Assembly: GCF_014349235.1 (NCBI RefSeq)
Contig: NZ_JACSOH010000004.1
Location: forward strand, 234,558-298,557
Direction of reading: 5' to 3'
Length of the DNA stretch: 64,000 nt
Origin: Cytophaga sp. FL35
Lineage (GTDB): Bacteria > Bacteroidota > Bacteroidia > Flavobacteriales > Flavobacteriaceae
In this document: positions 1 through 9,687 of the stretch, piece by piece
Layout: each line of letters begins with the position of its first letter
How positions within the stretch are numbered: position 1 is the first letter of the stretch
Program-made: the position numbers and the translations under genes
The notes under the pieces: model-generated
What the model was told of the DNA's origin: nothing
What the model saw: the letters and a program-made list of their open reading frames with translations, nothing else
Database searches by the model: none

Positions 1-1
1 G

Positions 2-457
2 GGTAAGAGCCACGTCTTAAGAATCATTAGGGAATTACTTGAATTTAAACCTAAAAGCAACCGTACCAATTTGGCCGAAGCGCTAAGGTTTTTAAGTAGT
101 GTGATGAAAAAGAAGGCGATTGTTTTTGTGCTTTCTGATTTTATTGCCGAAGATTATGAGAAAACTCTGAAAATCTCCGGAAACAAACACGACCTTACGG
201 GAATTCGTGTTTTTGACCAGCGAGAAGAGGAAATTCCCAATCTGGGAATGGTACAGGTTCAGGATGCAGAAACAGGAAAATTCCAGTTGGTAAACACCCA
301 ATCCAAAAGCGTTAGGAAAGCTTATGGTGATTATTACCGCCAACGCGTCACATATTTTAACGATACCTTTAAAAAATCCGGTTGCGGAGTTATTAGTTGT
401 AGGGTAGATGAGAGTTATGTTAAAAAACTATTGGGTTACTTTAAGCGTAGAGGTTAA
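2..457 (+). CDS. DUF58 domain protein of the Bat operon, 5' end outside window
   Basis: C-terminal 151 residues of a DUF58 (vWA-like fold) protein; the frame is open from base 2, so the true start lies upstream of the window. The stretch KKKAIVFVLSDFIAEDYEK followed by a D-x-R-E-x-x-I-P segment is characteristic of the family. DUF58 proteins are encoded next to a MoxR AAA+ ATPase at the head of Bat operons, so moxR probably lies just upstream. The stop codon overlaps the next ATG (TAATG), suggesting translational coupling. The molecular role of DUF58 proteins is not established. A TTG at 71 is an internal codon, not the start. Confidence 0.88.
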   Translation, partial: GKSHVLRIIRELLEFKPKSNRTNLAEALRFLSSVMKKKAIVFVLSDFIAEDYEKTLKISGNKHDLTGIRVFDQREEEIPNLGMVQVQDAETGKFQLVNTQSKSVRKAYGDYYRQRVTYFNDTFKKSGCGVISCRVDESYVKKLLGYFKRRG

Positions 458-2121
458 TGCAGAATCTTAAAACAAACATACCGTTCCCCCTATACTACAC
501 GGCTAAGCGAGCGCTTTTATCGGTTGGTTGTATTTTGTTAGTTGCCATTGGTTCATATGCGCAACAAGCCCCCAAAGTAAGTTCTACCCTAGATACGACC
601 ACCATTAAAATTGGCGAGCAAATCAACTTTACGGTAATTGTTGAAACAGATACCATTTCCAATGTCGTATTCCCGGATGGTCAAACCTTTTCCCCTCTGG
701 AAACCGTAGAGGCCTTTGCTACGGATACCACAAGAAAGGAAGACCGTATGACCCTACAAAAGAGGTATGCCCTTACCCAATTTGATTCCGGTCTGTTTAA
801 ATTACCTGCACAACGAATAGAAATAGACGGACAAGGTTATTTTACAGATTCTACCCAAGTAAGAGTGGCCGATGTTGTCGTGGATACCCTTGCTCAAAAG
901 ATGTACGATATTAAACCTTTAATGGAGGTTGAAAAAAGCCATACAGACTTCTGGAAATGGCTTTTGCTGGTAGTGGTCATCCTAGGTATTATTGGGGGAC
1001 TTGTTTATTGGTTCTTTATTAGAAAAAAACCGCTTACTGAAGAGGAAAAAGAAGCTTTACTTCCTCCATATGATAGAGCTTTATTGGAGTTAAAAAAACT
1101 TGAAAACTCCAGATACCTTATACAAGACGAATACAAGGAATACTATTCAGAGCTTACCAACATTGTGCGTTCCTATTTGGAGGAAGACGCCCACGTAACA
1201 GCATTGGAAAGCACTACAGATGAGCTTATCACCAAGCTGGAAATGCTCAAGGACGCTGGGGAGCTAAAACTGGACAATGACACTCTCAACCAGTTTAGAC
1301 GAATTCTACAAACAGCGGATTTGGTGAAGTTTGCGAAATCCAAACCGGAAACTTCTGTTGCAGAACAAGATAGAAAGGCCATAGAAGAAATTGTGATCAA
1401 GACACACGATGCACTTCCAGAACCTACCGAAGAAGAACTTCTAGAGCAAGCGGAATATCAAGAAGAATTGGAGCGTAAAAGGCAAAAAAAGAGGATTGCC
1501 ATCGCAGGTTATTCCGCCATAGCCCTTTTGCTATTGACCCTTGGGGCCTCCTTTGCCTATTTTGGTTTTACCAACGTAAAGGATACCGTTTTGGGCCATC
1601 CTACGAAAAAGTTATTGGAAGGCGAATGGGTTGCGAGCACCTATGGCTACCCTCCGGTAAGCTTAGAAAGTCCTGAGATATTAAGAAGACAGGAAACGGA
1701 AATTACTCCGGACATGAAGGCCAGTGTACAGGAGCTCCAGATTTTCATGTACAGAGATCCTGATGCCCTTTTTACCGTTGGTACCACATCTACGGTTCTT
1801 GTTGGAGAAGAAGAGCCCAATTTTGAGGCATCCATAGAAGCCTTTATAAAAAACTTAGAGGATAAAGGAGCTAAAAACATCATCACCAAACAGGAGGAAT
1901 TCACAACCTTGACTGGCGTTAAGGGCATAAAAGTATACGGTAGCGGAAAATTTCCGGTGTCGGAAGAAAAGGATTTAGTACAAGGAGAATACAGCATTAT
2001 ACTTTTTGGCGGCAAGGGTTTCCAGCAACAGGTAATTCTTACGTGGTTGGAAGATGATGCCTATGCACAACAAATAGTAGATAGAATTTTAAGTACGCTC
2101 GAAGTAAAAACTGAGATTTAA
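457..2121 (+). CDS. Two-TM envelope protein of the Bat operon (BatD-like N-terminus)
   Basis: 554 residues. An N-terminal hydrophobic signal (about 18-36, ending SYAQQ) precedes a beta-rich extracytoplasmic domain, a TM helix at about 166-188 (WKWLLLVVVILGIIGG), a charged helical cytoplasmic segment, a second TM at about 347-372 and a C-terminal domain. Position between DUF58 and BatA is typical for the unnamed third gene of Bacteroidota Bat operons. The helical part resembles the membrane-proximal part of BatD (R-A-L-L-E-L-K-K-L; E-Y-Y-S-E-L-T), so a role in the same membrane complex is inferred. It overlaps both neighbours by one base. Confidence 0.75.
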   Translation: MQNLKTNIPFPLYYTAKRALLSVGCILLVAIGSYAQQAPKVSSTLDTTTIKIGEQINFTVIVETDTISNVVFPDGQTFSPLETVEAFATDTTRKEDRMTLQKRYALTQFDSGLFKLPAQRIEIDGQGYFTDSTQVRVADVVVDTLAQKMYDIKPLMEVEKSHTDFWKWLLLVVVILGIIGGLVYWFFIRKKPLTEEEKEALLPPYDRALLELKKLENSRYLIQDEYKEYYSELTNIVRSYLEEDAHVTALESTTDELITKLEMLKDAGELKLDNDTLNQFRRILQTADLVKFAKSKPETSVAEQDRKAIEEIVIKTHDALPEPTEEELLEQAEYQEELERKRQKKRIAIAGYSAIALLLLTLGASFAYFGFTNVKDTVLGHPTKKLLEGEWVASTYGYPPVSLESPEILRRQETEITPDMKASVQELQIFMYRDPDALFTVGTTSTVLVGEEEPNFEASIEAFIKNLEDKGAKNIITKQEEFTTLTGVKGIKVYGSGKFPVSEEKDLVQGEYSIILFGGKGFQQQVILTWLEDDAYAQQIVDRILSTLEVKTEI

Positions 2122-3119
2122 TGCTAGAGAATATATCATTTGCAAACCCAGAACTGTTTTGGTTGCTTTTGTTGCTACCCTTGGCAGTGCTATGGTATTT
2201 CTACAAGCGCAAGGAACAGCAGGCTTCATTAAAGCTTCCTACCATTAAAGGCTTTACATCCACGGGACTCTTGCCCAGATTAAGACCGTTGCTTTTTATT
2301 TTAAGATTATTGGCTTTGGCAGCCATTATTGTAGCTATGGCAAGACCGCAAACAGAAGACATCACTACCCGCACCAAAACCACCAAAGGTATTGATATTG
2401 TGATGGCCATTGATGTGTCTTCCAGTATGCTTGCGAGGGATTTGAAGCCCAATAGACTATCTGCCCTAAAAGAGGTAGCGGCAAAATTTATCAGGGAAAG
2501 ACCCAATGACCGGATAGGGCTGGTGGCCTATGCCGGAGAAGCCTACACAAAAACACCCATTACAAGTGACAAGTCAATAGTTCTGAGTTCGCTGAGGGAG
2601 ATAACCTACGGCCAACTAAACGATGGTACCGCTATTGGTATGGGTTTGGCAACTTCAGTTAACAGATTGAAGGAAAGCAAGGCTTCTAGCAAAGTAATTA
2701 TCTTACTCACGGACGGGGTCAACAATTCTGGATTTATTGAACCTCAAACCGCTGCGGATTTGGCCACTGAATTTGGTATTAAAACATATACTATTGGCCT
2801 GGGCACTAACGGCAACGCCTTAACGCCCATTGCCTATAACGCAGATGGTTCCTACAGGTACGGAATGCGTCAAGTAGAAATTGATGAGGAGCTCTTAAAA
2901 GACATTGCAAATGTTACCGGAGGTCAATATTTTAGAGCTACGGACAACGAAAAGTTAGAGGCCATTTATGATGAGATCAATAAGCTTGAAAAGACAGAAA
3001 TAGAAGAGTTTAAATATTATAAATACGAGGAGAAATTTAGACCTTGGGTACTTTTGGCTGGAGGTTTGCTGTTATTGGAATGGATATTGAGAAATACCTT
3101 TTTCAGGAGTTTTATTTAA
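2121..3119 (+). CDS. batA: BatA, vWA-domain membrane protein
   Basis: 332 residues. N-terminal membrane helices at about 11-27 and 57-74, a von Willebrand A domain from about 90 to 290 and a C-terminal TM helix (about 309-328). A complete MIDAS metal site is visible: D98-x-S100-x-S102 in IDVSSSM, with a later LLTDGVNNSG segment carrying the third-motif aspartate. Bat proteins were named for Bacteroides aerotolerance; a chaperone or stress role of the Bat/MoxR complex in the inner membrane is proposed but unproven. Starts on a TAATG overlap with the preceding gene and is followed 19 bases later by batB. Confidence 0.92.
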   Translation: MLENISFANPELFWLLLLLPLAVLWYFYKRKEQQASLKLPTIKGFTSTGLLPRLRPLLFILRLLALAAIIVAMARPQTEDITTRTKTTKGIDIVMAIDVSSSMLARDLKPNRLSALKEVAAKFIRERPNDRIGLVAYAGEAYTKTPITSDKSIVLSSLREITYGQLNDGTAIGMGLATSVNRLKESKASSKVIILLTDGVNNSGFIEPQTAADLATEFGIKTYTIGLGTNGNALTPIAYNADGSYRYGMRQVEIDEELLKDIANVTGGQYFRATDNEKLEAIYDEINKLEKTEIEEFKYYKYEEKFRPWVLLAGGLLLLEWILRNTFFRSFI

Positions 3120-3138
3120 TTTTTGGACAGTTAGGAAC

Positions 3139-4185
3139 ATGATTCAGTTTGATGAGAAAATATATTTCTATTTACTAGGTATCATACCGGTACTGGTGGT
3201 CCTGTTTGTCCTTTTGCAGCTATGGAAAAAGCGGACTCAAAAAAAGTTTGCAGATTTTTCCCTTCTAAAAAGACTTACCCCAACTCGATCCCGTTATAAA
3301 TCCGGACTTAAATTGTTCATTTTCTGTTTGGGTATTGCCTTTTTGACCCTGGGATTGGTAAATCCAAAAATTGGAACCAAACTGGAAACCGTAAAGCGGG
3401 AAGGCGTAGACATCGTATTTGCCGTGGATGTTTCCAAAAGTATGTTGGCAGAGGATATTGCACCCAACCGGTTGGAAAAAGCCAAGCGATTGGTTTCGGA
3501 AATTATCAATCAATTGGCCAGTGACCGTATTGGTATTATTGCCTATGCAGGGCAGGCTTTTCCGCAACTACCCATCACTACGGATTATGGGGCTGCAAAA
3601 ATGTTCCTGCAGAGTATGAACACAGATATGCTTACCTCGCAGGGAACAGCTATCAATGAGGCCATAGAATTGGCCACCACTTACTACAATGATACCGAGC
3701 AGACCAATAGGGTTTTGTTTATTATTTCAGATGGAGAGGACCATTCCGAGGGTGCCGTACAGGACGCGGTTGAAAACGCCAGGGAAGAAGGAATCCGAAT
3801 TTTTACCATTGGAGTGGGAAAAACAAAGGGAGCACCAATTCCTATTAAAAGAAATGGCGTTGTTAAAAGCTTAAAAAAGGATTCTCAGGGGGAGGTGGTC
3901 ATTACCCGTTTGAACGAGGAGGTTCTTGTGGAAATTGCCAGCGAAGGGGATGGTGAATACATTGACGGATCCAATACGGAAGATGCGGTAGACTTTATAA
4001 AGGAACAACTATTACAAATGGATAAAAAGGAATTTGAGGCCAAGCAGTTTGCAGAATTCAAAGACCAATTTCAATGGTTTTTGGCCCTAGGCCTATTATT
4101 TCTATTTTTAGACATATTCGTATTGGACAAGAAGACCAAATGGTTGAAAAAGTTGAATTTGTTTAACGAAAAGACCGAAGAGTAA
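3139..4185 (+). CDS. batB: BatB, vWA-domain membrane protein
   Basis: 348 residues, paralogue of batA with the same architecture: two N-terminal TM helices (about 8-28 and 58-75), vWA domain, C-terminal TM (QWFLALGLLFLFLDIFVL). The MIDAS motif is intact: D97-x-S99-x-S101 in AVDVSKSM, and ISDGEDHSEG supplies the downstream aspartate. BatA and BatB probably pair in the membrane. It ends in a TAATG overlap with batC. Confidence 0.92.
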   Translation: MIQFDEKIYFYLLGIIPVLVVLFVLLQLWKKRTQKKFADFSLLKRLTPTRSRYKSGLKLFIFCLGIAFLTLGLVNPKIGTKLETVKREGVDIVFAVDVSKSMLAEDIAPNRLEKAKRLVSEIINQLASDRIGIIAYAGQAFPQLPITTDYGAAKMFLQSMNTDMLTSQGTAINEAIELATTYYNDTEQTNRVLFIISDGEDHSEGAVQDAVENAREEGIRIFTIGVGKTKGAPIPIKRNGVVKSLKKDSQGEVVITRLNEEVLVEIASEGDGEYIDGSNTEDAVDFIKEQLLQMDKKEFEAKQFAEFKDQFQWFLALGLLFLFLDIFVLDKKTKWLKKLNLFNEKTEE

Positions 4186-5048
4186 TGAAAAAGTTTTTTT
4201 TCGTCCTTATCATTTTCTCAAATCTTTGTTTTGCCCAAGAGGATGCAAATAAGGAAGATGAGCGCAATCTTAGGGAATCTAAAAATTACACTTGGGACGG
4301 TAACAAACTACTTTCCGAGGATAAATTTGTAGATGCCGAAGTAGATTATAGAAGGGCTATTGCCAAAAGTGAACAAAATGCCGCCGCCCCATATAATTTG
4401 GGCAATGCCTATTACAATAAGGAAACCTTTAGTGAGGCTTTTGGTCGTTTCAAACAAGCTGGAGAATTTGCTACAAGCAAAGAAGACAAACACAGGGCAT
4501 ATCATAATATGGGCAACGTTTTTATGAAGCGTAAAGAATACGAAAAAGCGGTGGAAGCTTACAAAGAGGCCCTTAGGAACAATCCAAAGGATGATGAAAC
4601 CCGTTACAATTTAGCCTTGGCCAAGGAAATGTTGAAAAAGCAACAAGAAGAAAACGAACAAAACCAGGACAACCAAGACCAACAACAGGACAAGGACGAC
4701 CAGAAGGATCAAGAACAAAACAAGGACCAAGGAGACAATCAAGAGGAGAATCAGGATCAAGACCAGGAGAACAAAGGTGACGAGGGCGATGAAGGTGACC
4801 AGAATGACCAACAAAAGGATGAAAACAAAGAAGGTGACGGTGAGGATAAGCAGGAGCAAAATAAAAAGCCTGAGGACGGCAATCAACAAGAGCAACCTCA
4901 GCAGCAACAACCAAGACCTAATCAATTAAGCAAGCAACAAGTTCAAAATTTGTTGGAAGCTATGCAAAACGAAGAGAAAAAGGTACAGGAAAAAATAGAC
5001 GCCCAAAAAGTTCAAGGGGTTAAGGTTAAAAACGAAAAGGATTGGTAG
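4185..5048 (+). CDS. batC: BatC, TPR protein with acidic low-complexity tail
   Basis: 287 residues. Signal peptide (MKKFFFVLIIFSNLCFAQ), two to three TPR units (about 30-150, with YNLGNAYYNKETFSEA and YHNMGNVFMKRKEYEKA), then about 100 residues made almost only of Q, D, E, N, K and G (about 153-248), and a short C-terminal segment. TPRs suggest protein binding in the periplasm. The repetitive tract makes long open frames on the opposite strand (4573-4925), which I treat as artefacts of composition. The next gene starts directly at the base after the stop. Confidence 0.9.
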   Translation: MKKFFFVLIIFSNLCFAQEDANKEDERNLRESKNYTWDGNKLLSEDKFVDAEVDYRRAIAKSEQNAAAPYNLGNAYYNKETFSEAFGRFKQAGEFATSKEDKHRAYHNMGNVFMKRKEYEKAVEAYKEALRNNPKDDETRYNLALAKEMLKKQQEENEQNQDNQDQQQDKDDQKDQEQNKDQGDNQEENQDQDQENKGDEGDEGDQNDQQKDENKEGDGEDKQEQNKKPEDGNQQEQPQQQQPRPNQLSKQQVQNLLEAMQNEEKKVQEKIDAQKVQGVKVKNEKDW

Positions 5049-6830
5049 ATGTCTGTGGTATTTAAAAATATCTTGGCTTTCTTTTTGACCGCTTTAGTGA
5101 GTTTGGGTAATTATGCCCAAGACGATGAGGCCGTTACTTTTGAAATGAAACTAAGTAAGGAAAAGCTTGGTCTCAATGAACGTCTTAGGGTAGATTTTAC
5201 CATGAACAAGGACGGCGATAATTTTGTGCCTCCGGATTTTGAAGGATTTAGGGTGCTAATGGGGCCCGCTCAATCCATTAGTTCCTCTTGGATAAATGGG
5301 GTTCGAAGTTATTCCAAAACGTATTCCTATACGCTTGCACCAACGGCAAGGGGAGCATATACCATTCAACAAGCATCTATCGTAATTGAGGGAAAAACCT
5401 ATAAATCGGTTCCCAAAAAAGTAGAAGTTACCGCGGCCGTAGATAAACCAAGCGACCAAATGACGGTAGATGATGTAGCGGATGAGAGTCTGCATCTGGT
5501 AGCCGAGGTGTCTAAGGCGAGTCCGTACCTTAATGAAGCCCTTAGTGTAGTTTACAAGCTGTATGTGGCGCCTTCTATTAGTGTGTCTAACTACCAACCG
5601 CTTGACAACCCCAAATACAATAACTTTTGGAGTCAAGATATACCGGTTAGGAGACTATCTGCAGAAAACGGCACCTACAAAGGAAAGCCTTATAGATATG
5701 TTGTACTAAAACGGGTAGTACTATATCCTCAAAAATCAGGGAAGCTGGAAATTGAGCCACTTTCTCTTGATGTTACCGTTGATGTACCTACAAACAAGCG
5801 CGATTTTTTTGGCGGTAGAATTTATTCCCAAACAAACAAAACGGTATCTGCCGGCAGAAGGACCATCAATGTAAAAGCACTACCAGAACAAGGCAAGCCT
5901 GTAAACTTCAGTGGTGCCGTGGGCAACTTTGATTTTTCCGTTACCACCAACAAAACAGCTTTAAACGCATCAGAATCCTTACAGGCAATTGTGGAGGTAA
6001 ACGGAAAGGGAAATTTGAAACTATTCCAATTACCAGAACCAAATTTACCTAGTTCTCTAGAGGTGTACGACCCTGAGTTCAATGAAGATGTGAGAACCAC
6101 ATTATCGGGATCGCAAGGCAAGGTAAGTAACAATTATACCATTGTACCTTCCTTTAAGGGAAAATATCCAGTTCCCAGTATTTCCTTTAGTTATTTTGAT
6201 CCCAATACGGAGAGCTATAAAACAATAAGTTCAGATGAAATTGTAATTAACGTAAAAGAGGGTCCCTTAAATGCCGCTGCCTCCAACGCCCCGGTCAACT
6301 CTTCCAACAAACAAGTGGTGACTACTGGAGACCAATTTAATTTTATTAAGCTGAACCCAAATCTAACAGCCATTGGCTCCAACCACTTTTTTGGATCTTT
6401 ATGCTTTTACCTTTGGCTACTATTACCCTTATTATTGATTCCGGCCGCAATAGCCTTTAGCAAAAAACGAGAGGCCATTGCCGGAGATGTAGTGGGTAAC
6501 AGAATAAGACGGGCAAATAAGTTGGCGAGAAAATATCTTTCCAAAGCTAGAAAGGAATTAGGTCAAAAAGAGGCATTTTATGTAGCACTGGAAAAGGCTC
6601 TTCACAACTATTTAAAAGCTAAACTAAAGATTGAAACGTCAGAATTCAGCAAAGAAAAAATTGCGACCTTACTTTCAGAAAAGAAAGTTGACGAAGAAAC
6701 TATCGAGGGTTTTATTTCATTGCTAAAAAATTGCGAAATGGCAAGGTACAGTCCATTTTCAAATGTGCAAATGCAACAGGACTATGATAAGGCAAGTGAA
6801 GTAATTTCCCTATTGGACAAGCAATTGTAA
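5049..6830 (+). CDS. batD: BatD, oxygen-tolerance family protein
   Basis: 593 residues. Signal peptide ending near NYAQ, a large beta-rich periplasmic region (about 25-440) containing the family-typical EMKLSKEKLGLNERLRVDFT and VLKRVVLYPQKSGKLEIEP stretches, one TM helix (about 455-475, YLWLLLPLLLIPAAIAF), then a helical cytoplasmic tail. This matches the usual BatD layout and length. No intergenic space with batC; batE follows after 8 bases. Binding partners are inferred to be BatA/BatB. Confidence 0.9.
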   Translation: MSVVFKNILAFFLTALVSLGNYAQDDEAVTFEMKLSKEKLGLNERLRVDFTMNKDGDNFVPPDFEGFRVLMGPAQSISSSWINGVRSYSKTYSYTLAPTARGAYTIQQASIVIEGKTYKSVPKKVEVTAAVDKPSDQMTVDDVADESLHLVAEVSKASPYLNEALSVVYKLYVAPSISVSNYQPLDNPKYNNFWSQDIPVRRLSAENGTYKGKPYRYVVLKRVVLYPQKSGKLEIEPLSLDVTVDVPTNKRDFFGGRIYSQTNKTVSAGRRTINVKALPEQGKPVNFSGAVGNFDFSVTTNKTALNASESLQAIVEVNGKGNLKLFQLPEPNLPSSLEVYDPEFNEDVRTTLSGSQGKVSNNYTIVPSFKGKYPVPSISFSYFDPNTESYKTISSDEIVINVKEGPLNAAASNAPVNSSNKQVVTTGDQFNFIKLNPNLTAIGSNHFFGSLCFYLWLLLPLLLIPAAIAFSKKREAIAGDVVGNRIRRANKLARKYLSKARKELGQKEAFYVALEKALHNYLKAKLKIETSEFSKEKIATLLSEKKVDEETIEGFISLLKNCEMARYSPFSNVQMQQDYDKASEVISLLDKQL

Positions 6831-6838
6831 GGAGAACT

Positions 6839-7597
6839 ATGAAACAAATTATAAGCATATTTCTTTTAGTCGTAAGCTTTAATGCTTTTTCTCAAAACGA
6901 TGCGTTGTTTAAAACCGCTACCGATGCTTACAATGTAGGAGAATATCAAAATGCCATTGACAGCTATTTAAAAATATTGGATAATGGCATGCATTCTGCA
7001 GAGCTTTATTACAACTTGGGCAACGCTTATTATAAATTGAACCAAATTGCCCCCAGTATATATTATTATGAAAAAGCCCTTTTGTTACAACCTAATGATC
7101 CTGAAATAGAAAACAATTTGGCATACGCCCAAAACATGACCTTGGACGCAATTGAAACCCTACCGCAAACAGGGTTATCAAAAATATATAATAACATCGT
7201 AGGGCAGTTTTCATTTGACCAATGGGCCTACCTCGCCGTTATTTTTATGTTTCTTTTTGTTTTGTTATACATTGCCTTCTACTATTTCCGGTATTCTTCA
7301 AGAAAGCGATTGGCCTTTGTTAGTAGCATAGTCTGTGTTTTTGTAGCAGCCTTGGCATTTGTTTTTGCCTTTCTACAGTACAACAAGTTTAAGGCGGATA
7401 TGCCCGCTATCGTTTTTGCTGGAGAGAGCAGTGTAAAATCAGAACCGAATAATAGAAGTCAGGAAGCTTTTGAACTGCATGAAGGCACCAAAGTAAATGT
7501 TTTAGATGAACTTAACGAGTGGAAGAAAATTCAAATCCCTGATGGTTCCATAGGCTGGATTCTTTCCGAAGACATCAAGATACTCAAAGATTTTTAA
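6839..7597 (+). CDS. batE: BatE, TPR plus SH3-like domain protein
   Basis: 252 residues. Signal peptide, a TPR region (about 20-100, with SAELYYNLGNAYYKLNQIAPSIYYYEKAL), two TM helices (about 130-152 and 162-182), then a bacterial SH3-like domain (about 195-250, HEGTKVNVLDELNEWKKIQIPDGSIGWI). SH3 domains of this kind often bind cell-wall peptides or partner proteins. It is the last gene of the Bat run: 57 bases follow before the next ORF, with no clear hairpin terminator. Confidence 0.9.
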   Translation: MKQIISIFLLVVSFNAFSQNDALFKTATDAYNVGEYQNAIDSYLKILDNGMHSAELYYNLGNAYYKLNQIAPSIYYYEKALLLQPNDPEIENNLAYAQNMTLDAIETLPQTGLSKIYNNIVGQFSFDQWAYLAVIFMFLFVLLYIAFYYFRYSSRKRLAFVSSIVCVFVAALAFVFAFLQYNKFKADMPAIVFAGESSVKSEPNNRSQEAFELHEGTKVNVLDELNEWKKIQIPDGSIGWILSEDIKILKDF

Positions 7598-7654
7598 CTT
7601 TATTAACAAAGAAAAGGGTACAAAGCTATTATATTTGTCTTTCACTCACGGACT

Positions 7655-7957
7655 ATGAAAAGTTTTGCCCGCTTTACACTTCTTGTCCTTTGGCTATTTG
7701 CTATAGCCGCTCCAAGTATCATTACTCTTTGTGATGTAGACAACCCAATTGTGGTGACCAATATTAACGAGGAAGAACAACAGGAATTGGGTAAAAAATC
7801 ACCGTCTGAGGAAAAAATTGTTAATGAGCATTTCATGGATTATGCTCTTATTTTTCACGATAATGAGTCCAAATTTGACCATTATCGTATGTTAGGACAT
7901 TTTGAGCTTAGCTTAGAAATCATTTCTCCCCCACCCGAGCAATCGTTAGTTATTTAA
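7655..7957 (+). CDS. Small membrane-anchored or secreted protein of unknown function
   Basis: 100 residues. The first 25 residues (SFARFTLLVLWLFAIAAPSIITL) form a signal peptide or TM anchor, followed by a C-D-V-D-N-P segment and a charged, Glu-rich soluble part with no recognised domain. The start is supported by the hydrophobic N-terminus and the 57-base gap to batE. It lies 76 bases upstream of the SulP transporter on the same strand, so an association with bicarbonate transport is possible but only positional. Confidence 0.6.
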   Translation: MKSFARFTLLVLWLFAIAAPSIITLCDVDNPIVVTNINEEEQQELGKKSPSEEKIVNEHFMDYALIFHDNESKFDHYRMLGHFELSLEIISPPPEQSLVI

Positions 7958-7996
7958 AGACCTTCCATTTTTTATTTATTATTGACTAACCTATCC

Positions 7997-8014
7997 ATTC
8001 TTCCAATGAAGAAT
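7997..8014 (+). promoter_or_regulatory. Short hairpin in the SulP leader
   Basis: ATTCTTC, four-base loop CAAT, then GAAGAAT: a 7-bp perfect inverted repeat 19 bases before the transporter start codon. It could affect translation initiation or be an operator half-site pair. A stem of this length in AT-rich DNA may also be chance. Confidence 0.25.
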
Positions 8015-8033
8015 AGGGTAAAAATTTATTTTT

Positions 8034-9626
8034 ATGTTCAAGCATATTAAAAGCGACTTACCAGCCAGTATTGTTGTTTTCTTTGTAGCATTACCTCTAT
8101 GTCTAGGTATTGCATTGGCCAGTGGGGCCCCATTATTCTCTGGATTGATCGCCGGTATTGTAGGTGGTATTGTTGTAGGTGCCCTTAGTGGCTCCAATAT
8201 TGGGGTAAGTGGTCCGGCAGCAGGGCTTGCCGCCATTGTACTTGTAGCCATTACAGCACTGGGAGGTTACCAGAATTTTTTGGTGGCCGTAGTAATCGGT
8301 GGGGTAATTCAAATTTTGTTCGGAATTCTTAAGGCCGGGGTAATAGGGTACTATTTTCCATCTTCCGTAATCAAAGGGATGCTTACCGGAATTGGAATTA
8401 TCATTGTACTTAAACAAATTCCCCATTTCTTTGGATATGATGCTGATCCAGAAGGAGATTGGGCATTTTTTCAAGTAGATGGAGAAAATACCTTTTCTGA
8501 ACTTTTGAACACGGTAAACAATATCAGCCCTGGTGCAACCCTAATCGCCATAGTTGGCCTTGCCATTTTAATCCTTTGGAACAATGTATTAAGTAAAAAA
8601 GGCAAAATCTTTCAATTGATTCAGGGTCCCGTAGTGGCGGTTGTTGTGGGTATCCTTTATTATGTTGCTACAAAGGATCATGAAATTTTGGGTATTTCCA
8701 AAGAGCATTTGGTAAGTGTTCCAGTTCCGGATGATATCGATTCTTTTTTTGGGCAATTTAGTTTTCCCAACTTTTCTGCCATAGGCAATCCTCAAGTATG
8801 GATAACCGCCTTTACCATTGCCTTGGTGGCAAGCTTGGAAACGTTGTTGTGTGTTGAAGCTACCGATAAATTGGATCCCCATAAAAATGTAACCCCAACC
8901 AACCGCGAATTATTGGCGCAAGGTGCAGGTAATATTGTTTCCGGTATGATTGGTGGTCTTCCAATCACACAGGTAATCGTACGTAGTTCTGCTAACATTC
9001 AATCTGGCGGTAGAACCAAAATGTCTGCCATCATTCATGGATTCTTCTTGTTGATTTCCATCATACTTATTCCTAACCTATTAAATATGATTCCGCTTTC
9101 CGTATTGGCGGCTATCCTTTTTATTGTAGGATATAAGTTAGCAAAGCCCGCCTTGTTCAAGGTAATGTACAACCTGGGATGGAAACAATTTGTACCCTTC
9201 ATCGTAACTATTTTGGGAATTGTTTTTATTGACCTTCTTTGGGGAATTGGCCTTGGATTGGCCGTAGGTATTGTGGTTATTTTAATCAAAAGCTATCAAA
9301 ACTCGCACTTCTTACATATGGAAGAATCCTCTGAAGGAAAAGACCATGTAAAAATCACATTGGCGGAGGAAGTTACCTTCTTCAACAAAGGTGCCATTTT
9401 AAAAGAGTTGGACAAATTACCCGAAAACACCTTTTTAGAAATTGATGTATTGAAAACAAGGTATTTAGACAATGATATCATTGAAATTCTAGAGGATTTC
9501 ATCATTAAGGCCAAGGAACGCAATATTGATATTAAATTGGTCTCTAAAAGAGGTATTGTGGAGAATCCGGAAAGTTTTGTGGAATTCTTTAAGCAAAAAC
9601 CAAAATCCAATTTAAGCCTAAGTTAA
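8034..9626 (+). CDS. SulP family anion transporter with STAS domain
   Basis: 530 residues. Begins directly with the SulP transmembrane core (DLPASIVVFFVALPLCLGIA; SGSNIGVSGPAAGLAAIV) spanning about residues 10-425, then a C-terminal STAS domain (about 435-520, FLEIDVLKTRYLDNDIIEIL). SulP proteins move sulfate, bicarbonate or other anions across the inner membrane. The immediately downstream beta-carbonic anhydrase points to Na+-dependent bicarbonate uptake, as in BicA-like systems; substrate is inferred from context only. Confidence 0.88.
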   Translation: MFKHIKSDLPASIVVFFVALPLCLGIALASGAPLFSGLIAGIVGGIVVGALSGSNIGVSGPAAGLAAIVLVAITALGGYQNFLVAVVIGGVIQILFGILKAGVIGYYFPSSVIKGMLTGIGIIIVLKQIPHFFGYDADPEGDWAFFQVDGENTFSELLNTVNNISPGATLIAIVGLAILILWNNVLSKKGKIFQLIQGPVVAVVVGILYYVATKDHEILGISKEHLVSVPVPDDIDSFFGQFSFPNFSAIGNPQVWITAFTIALVASLETLLCVEATDKLDPHKNVTPTNRELLAQGAGNIVSGMIGGLPITQVIVRSSANIQSGGRTKMSAIIHGFFLLISIILIPNLLNMIPLSVLAAILFIVGYKLAKPALFKVMYNLGWKQFVPFIVTILGIVFIDLLWGIGLGLAVGIVVILIKSYQNSHFLHMEESSEGKDHVKITLAEEVTFFNKGAILKELDKLPENTFLEIDVLKTRYLDNDIIEILEDFIIKAKERNIDIKLVSKRGIVENPESFVEFFKQKPKSNLSLS

Positions 9627-9687
9627 ATTTTCAATCATTAACTTACACAAACCTATTTATTACGAAATAAAAAAATTAGACATAGAA

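Noticed and set aside
4573..4925. Two long minus-strand frames opposite the batC tail
   Set aside because: They are antisense to the Q/D/E/N/K-rich tract; their Leu/Val-rich composition is the complement of that tract, and batC is well supported.
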